Origin: Pseudomonas mosselii
Lineage (GTDB): Bacteria > Pseudomonadota > Gammaproteobacteria > Pseudomonadales > Pseudomonadaceae
Reading direction: 5' to 3'
DNA: 64,000 nucleotides
Assembly (NCBI RefSeq): GCF_003205295.1
Contig: NZ_QJRP01000017.1
Span: 1-64,000 of the forward strand
Shown here: positions 25,102 through 33,469 of the stretch, piece by piece
Layout of the letters: the number at the start of each line of letters is the position of its first letter
Numbering within the stretch: the first letter of the stretch is position 1
Position numbers and translations under genes: made by a program
Notes under the pieces: model-generated
Seen by the model: only the letters and a program-made list of their open reading frames with translations
Databases searched by the model: none
What the model was told of the DNA's origin: nothing

Positions 25102-25803
25102 TCACTCCGCCGGCTTCGCCGCCTTGGCCTTCAAGCGTGCCAGCACATCATCGGCGCCGCTGTTGCTGGCACCGATTCCGGCCGACTTCAGGCGCGCTTC
25201 CAGATCGCTACCGTCAGCCTTGCTCGCCAGCTCCGCCGCCGCTTCCAGCTCGGCCGCGCGCTCGGTCTGACGCTTCTTGATACGGTCCAGCGAACCGACC
25301 GCAGTCTCCAGGCTGCCATTGGCGCCACCGGTGGCCGACGCCGCGCTCACCTGGGCACGTTGCACGCTTTCGCGGGCCTTGACCAGGTCCACCTGCTGCT
25401 TGAGGCCCTTGATCTGCGCCTCGGTCTTGCTCACGGTGGCGGTCAGGGTCGCCACCGACGCGCCGAACTGGTCGGCCAGCGCCTGCTCGGAATCGCGTTG
25501 GTTGGTCAGGTCGGCGATGCGCGCCGCGCACTCGTGGGCCAGGCCTTCCTCGCCCTTGTCCAGGGCAGCGATGGCTTTCTGCTCCCAGTCGCCGATGGTC
25601 TTGTCGAACTCGGTGATGCGCTGCTGCGCGGTCTTGTGCTTGGCCATGATCTTGACCAGCTGGTTGCGCGCATCGATCAGGTTGTTGTCCGCATCGCGGA
25701 TCTCCTGGTCGAGGATGCGCAGGGCCTGGGAGTCGACGATCGCCTCACCGACTTCCGAAGCGCCGCCACGCAGGGCGGTGACGATCTTTTTCAACAGGCT
25801 CAT
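25102..25803 (-). CDS. PspA/IM30 family protein (YjfJ-like)
   Basis: A 233-residue, almost wholly helical protein starting MSLLKKIVTALRGGASEVGE. Long coiled-coil heptads run from about residue 25 to 180, followed by an Ala-rich tail. PspA/IM30 proteins are ESCRT-III-like and assemble on the inner face of the membrane under envelope stress. The PspBC and PspF partners are absent; instead it lies in a yjfIJKL-like operon, so it is the YjfJ branch of the family. Confidence 0.88.
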   Translation of the reverse strand: MSLLKKIVTALRGGASEVGEAIVDSQALRILDQEIRDADNNLIDARNQLVKIMAKHKTAQQRITEFDKTIGDWEQKAIAALDKGEEGLAHECAARIADLTNQRDSEQALADQFGASVATLTATVSKTEAQIKGLKQQVDLVKARESVQRAQVSAASATGGANGSLETAVGSLDRIKKRQTERAAELEAAAELASKADGSDLEARLKSAGIGASNSGADDVLARLKAKAAKPAE

Positions 25804-25819
25804 GGGGCAATCTCCGGAA

Positions 25820-26434
25820 TCAGTGGGTGAAGTAGTCTTCGAAATCTTCGGCGGCGGTGATGACGTTATCGGCCAGGGTGTGGATCTCCTGGACGATGTT
25901 GTCCAGCGACGAGGCCGCGCTCAGGGCGCCGAACATGGTGTACACCGACTCGCCCGAGGGCAGCGTGTGCAGGCCGATGGACGACAGCGGGAACACATCG
26001 CGGGTGCGCAGCACCGCATCGTTGAAGGCCGCCGCGTCCTTCACCTGGCTGGCTTCGACCAACAGCGTGTCGACCAGGATCTGCTCACCGGCCACGGCGA
26101 TGTACAAAGGCAGGCCGTCCAGCTCGTGCATCACCAGCTTCAGGCTGGGTTCGGCGCCCTGTTGCAGGGACAGGCCGATCGCCCCGCCGCGCACATCCTC
26201 CAGGCCCTGGAGGGCACCGTGCAGCGATTCGATCGTCCAGTGGTTGTGCTCGGTCATGAAATCCTCCGTTCTGACCTGTTTGCCCCCGAGGGGCTGACGT
26301 AAAGCCTTCTCGATACCGCGCAAGGCGGCAGCATGCTCTGGCAGGATCCACAACTCACGCTTGACCAGGCCCGCGGCCTTGAGCCGGGCGCGCATGTCGC
26401 GCATGTAGTCGGTGGAGCTTTTCTTGCCTGCCAT
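25820..26434 (-). CDS. DUF2170 (YjfI-like) protein
   Basis: A 204-residue protein. The basic N-terminus (MAGKKSSTDYMRDMRARL) resembles a small DNA- or partner-binding helix pair. The DUF2170 fold follows from about residue 65 (EHNHWTIESLHGALQGLEDV). It is the first gene of the operon yjfI-pspA-DUF2491-DUF350-ygiB-gsp synthase. The ATG at 26434 has AAGGA ten bases upstream. Two palindromes lie just before it and may control the whole operon. Confidence 0.85.
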   Translation of the reverse strand: MAGKKSSTDYMRDMRARLKAAGLVKRELWILPEHAAALRGIEKALRQPLGGKQVRTEDFMTEHNHWTIESLHGALQGLEDVRGGAIGLSLQQGAEPSLKLVMHELDGLPLYIAVAGEQILVDTLLVEASQVKDAAAFNDAVLRTRDVFPLSSIGLHTLPSGESVYTMFGALSAASSLDNIVQEIHTLADNVITAAEDFEDYFTH

Positions 26435-26450
26435 CGAGGGGTGTCCTTGT

Positions 26451-26506
26451 CTCACATGTGAGGTACGTTACGCCTGGATTGTGACGTTCGCAAGTCTCAC
26501 ATGTGA
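26451..26506. promoter_or_regulatory. Two copies of a TCACATGTGA palindrome before the yjfI-like operon
   Basis: CTCACATGTGAG at 26451-26462 and TCTCACATGTGA at 26495-26506 share the perfect 10-bp palindrome TCACATGTGA, with centres 45 bp apart. Both lie in the 76-bp gap before the first gene of the six-gene envelope operon. Spaced identical palindromes are typical of a dimeric repressor or activator. The cognate protein is not evident. Confidence 0.65.
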
Positions 26507-26510
26507 TCCA

Positions 26511-27143
26511 CTACCCGGCCACTCGCACCAGACGCTGCAACACCTCGATCACCTGCGGATCGCGCACCTCGAGCACATCCATCTGGATCCGCGCAATCAC
26601 CGCCTTGAGCAGCTCGGTCTGGCTCATCCGGGTCTGCTGCAGCAACGCCAGAAAATCCTCGGCCATATGCGGATTGACCTTCATCGACAAGCGCCGGGTG
26701 GCACCCGACGCCTGCAACCCACGCTGACGCCGCTGCGCCTCCAGGGCCGCCACGAAGACCTCATGGCCGGGTTGCAAACCCATGCCCTGGCGCGCCTGCA
26801 CCAGCCACTGGAAGTAATGGGCCAGGAACAGCTTGCGCAGGTGTGCGCCCGCCTCGCTGCACACGGCCTGCATCGCAGCATCCAGCACATCGAGATAGAC
26901 CGCCGGCAGCCGCGCCTCGATGGACTTGAGCTGCTGCTTGCGCGCCTCGCGAATCGCCGGGGTGGACTGCGGCGGGATGGCCACCACCGTGTCGCAGCCA
27001 TCGCACACGCCCACCAGGATGTCCCGCGCAATGCCCTGGCCATCGCTGAAGGGCACGTCGCGCCGGATGTAATGCATTGCGACCAGCGCCTGGCAGTGCT
27101 CGCACAGGGCCTGGCCGGTATCGCCTTCGAACAGGATCTTCAT
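26511..27143 (-). CDS. Unknown zinc-ribbon protein with RHH-like C-terminus
   Basis: A 210-residue protein. The N-terminus has CEHC (about residue 14) and CDGC (about 46), a probable four-cysteine zinc ribbon. The middle is helical. The C-terminal part (TRRLSMKVNPHMAEDFLALL, then a second helix) looks like a ribbon-helix-helix or similar small DNA-binding fold. I do not recognise the family. Its stop is 76 bp before the yjfI-like gene on the same strand, and it sits immediately upstream of the twin palindromes, so it could regulate that operon. This is inference. Confidence 0.6.
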   Translation of the reverse strand: MKILFEGDTGQALCEHCQALVAMHYIRRDVPFSDGQGIARDILVGVCDGCDTVVAIPPQSTPAIREARKQQLKSIEARLPAVYLDVLDAAMQAVCSEAGAHLRKLFLAHYFQWLVQARQGMGLQPGHEVFVAALEAQRRQRGLQASGATRRLSMKVNPHMAEDFLALLQQTRMSQTELLKAVIARIQMDVLEVRDPQVIEVLQRLVRVAG

Positions 27144-27154
27144 GGTCGCAATAC

Positions 27155-27319
27155 TCACTGATGAACGCTGATGAACCACGTCTGGGGTTCGATGAAATAG
27201 AACTTGATGTACCAGCCCCGGCGCTTGAGCACATGGACTTCGATGGCCGGCACGGCATGGTGCGGGCTGCTGCTGTAGTGGCTACCATCGCAGGTACTTT
27301 CAGGAGGGATGGTTCCCAC
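27155..27319 (-). CDS. Small 54-residue ORF, unknown
   Basis: From GTG 27319 the frame encodes 54 residues ending in a strongly protein-like segment, IEVHVLKRRGWYIKFYFIEP, then QTWFISVHQ. Codons are GC-rich in the third position, as in neighbouring genes. The stop lies 11 bp before the zinc-ribbon gene, so the two would be co-transcribed. The start is doubtful: there is no ATG in frame and no clear ribosome site. The N-terminal part overlaps a perfect hairpin (GGTTCCCA/TGGGAACC). It may also be a remnant of a longer gene. Confidence 0.45.
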   Translation of the reverse strand: MGTIPPESTCDGSHYSSSPHHAVPAIEVHVLKRRGWYIKFYFIEPQTWFISVHQ

Positions 27320-27330
27320 GCATGGGAACC
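27311..27330 (-). terminator. Hairpin after the TonB receptor gene
   Basis: GGTTCCCA-CGCA-TGGGAACC is a perfect 8-bp stem with a 4-nt loop, 17 bp downstream of the receptor stop. There is no run of T after it, so it is either a weak terminator or an mRNA end-stabilising hairpin. Confidence 0.45.
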
Positions 27331-27346
27331 ACAAGACGCAACAACG

Positions 27347-29758
27347 CTAGAACGCGTAGACCAAAGTAGCCGTGGCACTGCGCGGAGTGCCATACCAGCC
27401 ACGCGCGCCGATCGCCGAGTAGTACTTCTCGTCCAGCACGTTGTTGAGGTTCAATGAAACGCTGGTCTGCGGCGTGAACGCGTACTGCGCCATCAGGTCG
27501 ACCACGCTGTAGCTGCCCTGGGTGAACGTCTCGCCATGGGGCCCGGCGTTCTTCTTGTACTCCATACCCTGCCAGCGAACGCCACCGCCGACTTTCAGCT
27601 GCGGCAGGGACTGCAGTTGATAGCTGGTGAAGAGCTTGAAGGTGTCGCGCGGCACTTCGGTGAGCAGGCGTTTGCCTTCGGAGTCCTCGGCCTGGGCATA
27701 GGTGTAGCTGGCGGAAACCTGCCAGTCGGGCAGGATCTGCCCGGCCGCCTCCATCTCGAAACCACGGGTCTTGGTGCCGGACTCGGCGCGGTAGGCCTGG
27801 TTGCCGTCCGGTGCCAGCTTGTCGCCGTCGGCCACGGCCAGGTTGTCCTGCTGCACTTCGAAGACACTGAAGGCGGTGGTCAGGCGCTTGTCCCAGAACT
27901 CGCTCTTGATACCCAACTCGTAGTTCACGCCCTCCAGCGGTTCGATGTAGCCGCCACTGGCATCCTGCTTGCTCTGCGGTTTGAAGATGGCGGTGTAGCT
28001 GGCATAAGCCGACCAGTTCTCGGCAAAGTCGTAGACCAGCCCAACATAGGGCGTAACCACCCCGGTCTCGCTGCGCGAGGTGCGCGTGGTCGCGCCGGTC
28101 GACAGGGTCGTCCCGGTTTCTTCGCGCTTCCAGTCGATCACCCGCGCCCCGGTAATCAGCGACAAGTCATCGGCCAGGCTCCAGCGCACCGACGCCACCA
28201 GGCCATCCTGGGTTTCGTCCAGCGCGTCTTGTGAATACTTGGTGTGGATGGCATCCGGGATCGCCAGCGAACCGTCCCAGGTATGGATGTTGTCGATTGG
28301 CTGGATCGTCCACAGCTGGTAGCCCGGGTTACGGTAGTAGGCCCGGTAGTGGCTGGCGCCAAGATACGCCTGGTGCTCGCGGGACAGCAGTTCGAACGGG
28401 CCGGTGGCCGAGAGGTCGAACGACGTCTGCCGCGGCTCGCCCGCCCAACGACCGGTCCAGGTGCTGATGCCGCTGCCATCGGGCTTGACAGTGCCGCTGG
28501 CGGCGGTGGCGAAGGTGTCGTCGTAACTGCGACGGCTGTGCTCGGCGTTCAGCTTCAGTTGCCAGCCGTTGTCCAGCTGATGCTCCAGGGTGGTGAACAG
28601 GGTTTTCGCGCGGCGCTTGTGGTAACTCCAGTCCGAAGCCGAGTTGAACGAACGCGACGGGTTGAAATGGCTGCCATCGGCGTTGTACATCGGGAAACCG
28701 TGGTTGCCCGCGCCATCGTTGTCCATCTCCTGGTATTCCGCGCCCACGGTCAGCATCGTGCTGTCGGTGACGTCCCATTCCACCACGCCGTAGGCCACCT
28801 GCCGCTCCAGCGACTGGCGGTCGACGTTGCTCTGGCTGTCGGTGGTCGAGGCCACGAAACGGCCACGCACATGGCCGCTTTCCGACAGCTTGCCGGACAG
28901 GTCCAGCTCGGTACGGTAGCTGTCCCACGAGCCGGCCTTGAGGGTCAGCTTGCGCTGGGTCTCGACGGTCGGCTTCTTGCGAACCAGGTTGACGGTGGCG
29001 CCGGGATCGCCGGTGCCCGACATCAGGCCGGTGGCCCCTCGCACCACTTCCACACGGTCGTATGACACCATGTCGGCCAGGTCGTCGCGAAAGCCGAAGG
29101 TATCGGGGCGGTTGACGCCGTCGACCTGGATGCTGCCGACCTGGAAGCCACGCACATAGATATGGTTGGCGTCGCTACCGGCCGGCCCCATGCTGTCGAC
29201 GACCACACCCGGCGTCTGCTCGAGGACCTGGGTCACGTCCGTGAGGTTCTGGTCCTCTATCTGCTGACGGGTCACCACGCTGACGGACTGCGGCGTCTCC
29301 CGTGCCGACAGGCGCAGGCCGGTCGCGGTGTTGGCCGAGCCCGTGGTATAGCTGCCGGTGCCCTCGGTGGTGCTGCCCAGCTCCAGGGCATCGACGCTGG
29401 TCGCGCCAAGTTCGACCGCGCCGTCATTCTGCACCTTGCTCAGCACATAGCGCTTTTCGCCCACCTGCTGCACCCGCAACCCGGAGCCCTGCAGCAATGT
29501 GGCAAACCCCTGGTCCAGCTCGAAGCTGCCCTGCAGCCCCGACGAGTGCAGCCCGGTGGTTTCGTCGTTGCTGAAGCTGATGGTCACGCCGCTGGCGGCG
29601 GCGAACTGACTGATCGCAGCAGCCAGACTGCCGGCCGGGATATCGTAGCGCTGCGGGGCGGCCCAGGCGGTCGAGGTCGCCAATGCGGCACCGCAAAGGC
29701 TCAATGCGAGGGTCGCCTGGCGAATGCTGCAGGCTAGCGAGGTACGGCGTGCGGACAT
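27347..29758 (-). CDS. TonB-dependent siderophore receptor with signalling domain
   Basis: An 803-residue outer-membrane receptor. The signal peptide ends near TAWA (about residue 34). A secretin/TonB N-terminal (STN) signalling domain follows (YDIPAGSLAAAISQFAAASG to about 105), then the plug (SVVTRQQIEDQNLTDVTQVL, RGATGLMSGTGDPGATVNLV) and a 22-strand barrel ending in the typical C-terminal phenylalanine (TATLVYAF). The STN domain and the FecR-FecI genes upstream on the same strand show a trans-envelope system: ligand binding is sensed by FecR, which frees the sigma factor. The ferri-siderophore is not predictable. Confidence 0.94.
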   Translation of the reverse strand: MSARRTSLACSIRQATLALSLCGAALATSTAWAAPQRYDIPAGSLAAAISQFAAASGVTISFSNDETTGLHSSGLQGSFELDQGFATLLQGSGLRVQQVGEKRYVLSKVQNDGAVELGATSVDALELGSTTEGTGSYTTGSANTATGLRLSARETPQSVSVVTRQQIEDQNLTDVTQVLEQTPGVVVDSMGPAGSDANHIYVRGFQVGSIQVDGVNRPDTFGFRDDLADMVSYDRVEVVRGATGLMSGTGDPGATVNLVRKKPTVETQRKLTLKAGSWDSYRTELDLSGKLSESGHVRGRFVASTTDSQSNVDRQSLERQVAYGVVEWDVTDSTMLTVGAEYQEMDNDGAGNHGFPMYNADGSHFNPSRSFNSASDWSYHKRRAKTLFTTLEHQLDNGWQLKLNAEHSRRSYDDTFATAASGTVKPDGSGISTWTGRWAGEPRQTSFDLSATGPFELLSREHQAYLGASHYRAYYRNPGYQLWTIQPIDNIHTWDGSLAIPDAIHTKYSQDALDETQDGLVASVRWSLADDLSLITGARVIDWKREETGTTLSTGATTRTSRSETGVVTPYVGLVYDFAENWSAYASYTAIFKPQSKQDASGGYIEPLEGVNYELGIKSEFWDKRLTTAFSVFEVQQDNLAVADGDKLAPDGNQAYRAESGTKTRGFEMEAAGQILPDWQVSASYTYAQAEDSEGKRLLTEVPRDTFKLFTSYQLQSLPQLKVGGGVRWQGMEYKKNAGPHGETFTQGSYSVVDLMAQYAFTPQTSVSLNLNNVLDEKYYSAIGARGWYGTPRSATATLVYAF

Positions 29759-29944
29759 GAAAAGGGGTTCCTGTACTGGTTGGCTTGGGCACGCTTGATG
29801 CGCGCGCCCTGAAGAGCCGAAGCAGCACGAGAAATCTGCCACCCCAAATGCGAAAAATTCTCGAATGTTGAGACAGGATACAAAATCACCCAAGCCTTCA
29901 ACCTGCTTCATCGCCCAAGATTCGAGACGCGGGGGGACTACTGG

Positions 29945-30018
29945 CGTGGGAGCGGGCTTGCCCCGCGATGCGATGGCAGCCTTGACGCCCTCATCGCGGG
30001 GCAAGCCCGCTCCCACGA
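29945..30018. repeat. REP pair, GGGGCAAGCCC type
   Basis: GTGGGAGCGGGCTTGCCCCG and its inverted copy CGGGGCAAGCCCGCTCCCAC, separated by about 30 bp. It lies in the 302-bp gap between fecR and the receptor gene, so the receptor is probably transcribed from its own promoter. Nothing else was identified in that gap. Confidence 0.85.
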
Positions 30019-30060
30019 ACAGGTTTTCAGGAAGGTAGGTTGCAATGGCCTGAAATCGCC

Positions 30061-30981
30061 CTACCCCACCCCAAGCGGCTCCAGCCGCACCCAATAGCGC
30101 GTCACGCGCCGTGCACGAACCGGCAGTGCATCCTCCAAACTGGCCAGGGCAACATCGGTGTCATCAAGGTTGAACGCCCCTGACAGGCGCAACCCGGCAA
30201 CCTCCCCCGCACACCCGAGATAACCAGGCCGATAGCGCGCCAGCTCACGCACCACATCGCCCAGGCACCAATCGACGCTGACCAGCATGCCCTGTGCCCA
30301 GGCTTGGGCGCCGGCAGCCAGGGGACGCAGCGGCCCGAGGCTGTCGGCGCCGAAGCTCAGCCCATGCCCGGCATCGATACGCACCACTTGCGAGATTTGC
30401 CCTGGCCGCACCTCCACGGCATGGGCGGCCACCGCCACATGGCTCATCCCGGCGTCCTGGCGCACGCTGAATCGGGTGCCAAGGGCAAGGACCACGCCTT
30501 CAGCGGTGCGCACACTGAGCGGGCGCGGGTCCTTGGCGGTCTCCACCAGGATCTCGCCCTGGCGCAGGTGGATCAGCCTCCGGCCAGCGTCGAAGCGGAT
30601 ATCGACGCGGCTGTTGGTATTGAGGTCCAGGCGCGTGCCATCGGCCAGGGTCACTTGCCGTCGCTCGCCGGTCCGGGTCGAGTAGTCGGCGCTCCACGGC
30701 GAGATCCGGTAGCCCTGCCAGCCAATCACGCCGGCACCGAGCAACAGCGCCAGTGCCTTCATTGCATGACGCCGATCCCGCCGGGCAATTTCCAGGGTCT
30801 GCGCGGCGCCGCCGGGTGCGTTGCCCAGGCGGCCCTGCAGCTCTTCCAGGCGCGCCCAGGCGGCGGCATGGCGAGGGTCGGCGGCGCGCCAGGCTTGCCA
30901 CGCGGCGCGGGTCGAGGCATCGACGTTGCTGTCGTGCAGGCGCACGTACCAGTCCACGGCCTCGGCAAGAATGGCCTTCAT
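30061..30981 (-). CDS. FecR family anti-sigma regulator
   Basis: A 306-residue inner-membrane protein. The cytoplasmic N-terminus (AVDWYVRLHDSNVDASTRAA, then WQAW) is the anti-sigma part. A single membrane segment lies near residues 74-90 (ALALLLGAGVIGWQG). The periplasmic FecR domain has TRTGERRQVTLADGTRLDLN and FDAGRRLIHLRQGEILVETA. It relays the signal from the TonB receptor to the sigma factor. It overlaps the end of the fecI-like gene by four bases. Confidence 0.92.
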   Translation of the reverse strand: MKAILAEAVDWYVRLHDSNVDASTRAAWQAWRAADPRHAAAWARLEELQGRLGNAPGGAAQTLEIARRDRRHAMKALALLLGAGVIGWQGYRISPWSADYSTRTGERRQVTLADGTRLDLNTNSRVDIRFDAGRRLIHLRQGEILVETAKDPRPLSVRTAEGVVLALGTRFSVRQDAGMSHVAVAAHAVEVRPGQISQVVRIDAGHGLSFGADSLGPLRPLAAGAQAWAQGMLVSVDWCLGDVVRELARYRPGYLGCAGEVAGLRLSGAFNLDDTDVALASLEDALPVRARRVTRYWVRLEPLGVG

Positions 30982-31493
30982 GCCCCCTCGACCAGCAGGC
31001 AGTGCATCAACCCGCGAGCCAGGTGCTTGCGCACGGTGCTCACCGAAACACCGAGGCGTTCGGCGGCCTTTTCGTAGCTCAATCCGTCCAGTTGCACGGC
31101 GAGGAAGATCGCACGCGTGCGCGGGCCGAGGCCGTCGAGCATGCGGTCGATGGCCATCAAGGTATCGAGGATCGCGGCGTGGGTTTCGGCGGAAGGTGCG
31201 TAGTTCTCCGGCTGCAGCGCCAGGGCTTCGAGATAGGCGGTTTCCAGGCTGCGGCGGCGATAGAGGTCGATGACCAGGCCACGGGCGATGGTGGCCAGGT
31301 AGTGACGGGGCTGGTTGAGGGTGCCGGCGGTGCGCGCCAGCAGCACGCGGATGAAGGTGTCCTGGGCCAGGTCGGCGGCATCGGCGGAGCTGTTCAGGCG
31401 TTGGCGCAGCCAGCCGTGGAGCCAGGTGCTGTGCTCGCGGTAGAGCGTTTCCAGGCCGCAATGGACAGTGCCGGCGGGAACAACGGTGGACAT
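30978..31493 (-). CDS. FecI-like ECF sigma factor
   Basis: A 171-residue sigma factor. Region 2 is in ADAADLAQDTFIRVLLAR; region 4 has the helix-turn-helix LSYEKAAERLGVSVSTVRKH. It should direct transcription of the TonB receptor gene downstream when FecR is signalled. ATG 31493 is chosen for its GGAGG six bases upstream. The gene order fecI, fecR, receptor is standard for iron-siderophore cell-surface signalling. Confidence 0.93.
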   Translation of the reverse strand: MSTVVPAGTVHCGLETLYREHSTWLHGWLRQRLNSSADAADLAQDTFIRVLLARTAGTLNQPRHYLATIARGLVIDLYRRRSLETAYLEALALQPENYAPSAETHAAILDTLMAIDRMLDGLGPRTRAIFLAVQLDGLSYEKAAERLGVSVSTVRKHLARGLMHCLLVEGA

Positions 31494-31522
31494 CACGCCC
31501 TCCCCCAAAAAGATTACCAGGT

Positions 31523-31541
31523 GCGAATAAGAATTTGTCTC
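31523..31541. promoter_or_regulatory. Possible Fur box before the fecI-like gene
   Basis: GCGAATAAGAATTTGTCTC is AT-rich and matches the 19-bp Fur consensus at about half its positions. It lies 30-48 bp upstream of the start, where iron repression of the sigma gene would be expected. The match is weak. Confidence 0.3.
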
Positions 31542-31670
31542 AAGTGTACTGAGTGAGGGCGGGATTGGGAATGGTGGCAGGTACGCTCACATTGCTAGAT
31601 AGCCTTTCATGAACGGATCGATTGCCTGCTTCAGCTGCGCAACAATTGATCCGCCCATGATGGATCGTCG

Positions 31671-32708
31671 TCAGTTATGAAACGACTGCGCCAGAAACTC
31701 GGTGATCTGCAGGGCAATCTGCTGCTGGATCAACGCCCGTGGCCGAGCGTTATCGCCATCCCGGCAAATGACGCCATCACCGTGGGCTTCCTCTTCGAGC
31801 AACGCCAATGCGCCGGGTTTGCACATGGACAAGAAGCTGAAGTGGCTGGCGTCCTCGATCTCGACATAACGACTCGTCGCCTGGGGCAAGCGCTTGGCCA
31901 GGTCGGCGGACTCCAATCGTGCCGGAAGGTCTTCAGAAGGCGCGCCTGCCGCGATCACCAGGGTCGGCACTGGCAATGCCGCCAGGCTGTCATTGGTCAT
32001 GCCACGCGACAGGCCCAGATCCAGGGTCACGATGGCCGTGACACGCTTGTCGCGCAGATCATCGGCCAATCGGGCTTTCGACGCCGGGCTGCTGTCGGGG
32101 TTTATCTGTTTGTAGACGCCACAACTGGCCAGTTGCGGATGGGCGATGCAGTCCTGGACAAAACGCTCGGCGTCGAACCGGGCACCCGCGATTGCCAAAG
32201 CGGTCCAACCCCCCAGAGAATGCCCTGCCACCGCAATCTTACCCGCCGCCACCGCGCCGAACTTTGCCGGCTGAGCCATGACCGCATCAATGGCCCGCTG
32301 CAGGTCGATGGGACGCTGCCACAACTGTGCCGCCGCTTGCGGGTCACGATTGCGGGTGGTCGTACCTGGGTGGTTGACCGCCGCCACGATGTAACCTCGC
32401 TGTACCAACGCGCTGGCCAGCCATGACTGGTTTCCCCAGTTGCCGCGATAACCGTGGGACAGCACCACCAAGGGGTACGCACCTGCGGCCGGAGGCGCAT
32501 CGCGCACGGCGGGGTCGCCGACAAACACCGGTGTATCACCGATCGATTGTGGTGCGGCAGTCGTTGCAGCCGGGTACCAGACCGCCAGCTCCAGCGGGCG
32601 GTCATGTTGTTTGTCCGTTAGGGTCGAGGTCCGGAAACCGATAGGTGTTTCTTGCGCGAATGCGGGTAGGCCCAAACAGATGAGCAAGAAACCGAGCACT
32701 GTTTTCAT
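31671..32708 (-). CDS. Secreted alpha/beta hydrolase (dienelactone/PAF-hydrolase-like)
   Basis: A 345-residue protein with a signal peptide (MKTVLGFLLICLGLPAFA, cleavage near 18). The nucleophile elbow is GHSLGGW with Ser164. The oxyanion region SHGYRGNWGNQSWLA lies at about 84-98, and a late EDASHFSF supplies the histidine. Family members hydrolyse esters or lactones in the periplasm. AAGGAAG lies ten bases before the ATG. It ends a minus-strand pair with the glycine-rich unknown upstream. Confidence 0.85.
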   Translation of the reverse strand: MKTVLGFLLICLGLPAFAQETPIGFRTSTLTDKQHDRPLELAVWYPAATTAAPQSIGDTPVFVGDPAVRDAPPAAGAYPLVVLSHGYRGNWGNQSWLASALVQRGYIVAAVNHPGTTTRNRDPQAAAQLWQRPIDLQRAIDAVMAQPAKFGAVAAGKIAVAGHSLGGWTALAIAGARFDAERFVQDCIAHPQLASCGVYKQINPDSSPASKARLADDLRDKRVTAIVTLDLGLSRGMTNDSLAALPVPTLVIAAGAPSEDLPARLESADLAKRLPQATSRYVEIEDASHFSFLSMCKPGALALLEEEAHGDGVICRDGDNARPRALIQQQIALQITEFLAQSFHN

Positions 32709-32794
32709 TGTTTTTATCTTCCTTGATGGGACCTGCGCCAACGGGACGCGATCGGACGCGCGGGGAACGTGTCGCTCGCTCACGTTGCCCTCGA

Positions 32795-33370
32795 TCAGAA
32801 CAGCCCGCCCAGGGTCAACGTCAAGCCGCCACCAGCCTGCACCCCGATGTTGAACCCAGCGGAGAAGATCACACCCTTGGCCGAGCGCAGAAGACGCGGC
32901 AGGGTGTCCTGTGGCAGGAGCGCACCGCCCGCCCCCACTGCGGCGGTGCTCAGGATCAGCAACTTGGGGTCCAGGCCGAACAACACGCCCGACCCGCTGC
33001 CACCACCGACCAGGCCCAGCCCGCCTTCGAGGAACACGCATCCCCCTTTGAAATCGTCGCGGACCAGGCCACGGCCAGCGACCGAGTCTGCCACCAGCAC
33101 CGTGCCGATCGCCGGGAAGTCTTCGTTCGCGCCCACCGCGCCGACGCTCTTGCCGCGTACCAGCAAGTTGATCTTGCCCACTCGCGGCAGGCGCGCGCCT
33201 GCGCCCACGCCGACCCCGAGCGAGCCGTAGCGAAACTGCTGTTCGGCCTTGTCGGGATCGGTCAGGGTGAGCAGACCGCCGCTGGCGGCGGCGAACATCA
33301 CCGTCAGCCCGCCACCGCTGGCCGTCTTGTATTTCCAGTCGCTGACACTCAAGGGTAATGTGACTTGCAT
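32795..33370 (-). CDS. Glycine-rich protein of unknown function
   Basis: A 191-residue protein starting MQVTLPLSVSDWKYKTASGG. Three stretches are extremely rich in Gly, Val and Ala: YGSLGVGVGAGARLPRVG, then LEGGLGLVGGGSGSGVLFGL, then GFNIGVQAGGGLTLTLGGLF. The alternating small and hydrophobic residues suggest amphipathic beta hairpins or membrane-inserting strands. There is no signal peptide and no family I recognise. AAGGAGGT lies five bases before the ATG. The hydrolase gene follows on the same strand after 86 bp. A toxin-like or membrane-active role is possible but unproven. Confidence 0.6.
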   Translation of the reverse strand: MQVTLPLSVSDWKYKTASGGGLTVMFAAASGGLLTLTDPDKAEQQFRYGSLGVGVGAGARLPRVGKINLLVRGKSVGAVGANEDFPAIGTVLVADSVAGRGLVRDDFKGGCVFLEGGLGLVGGGSGSGVLFGLDPKLLILSTAAVGAGGALLPQDTLPRLLRSAKGVIFSAGFNIGVQAGGGLTLTLGGLF

Positions 33371-33469
33371 GTGAACCTCCTTGTATTGGCCATACCATCC
33401 GGCGCTGGCGAATCCGTATGCCCGGACCGCCAGCAGCATAGCAACTCGTTCGTTTTGTGAGGCACCGGC

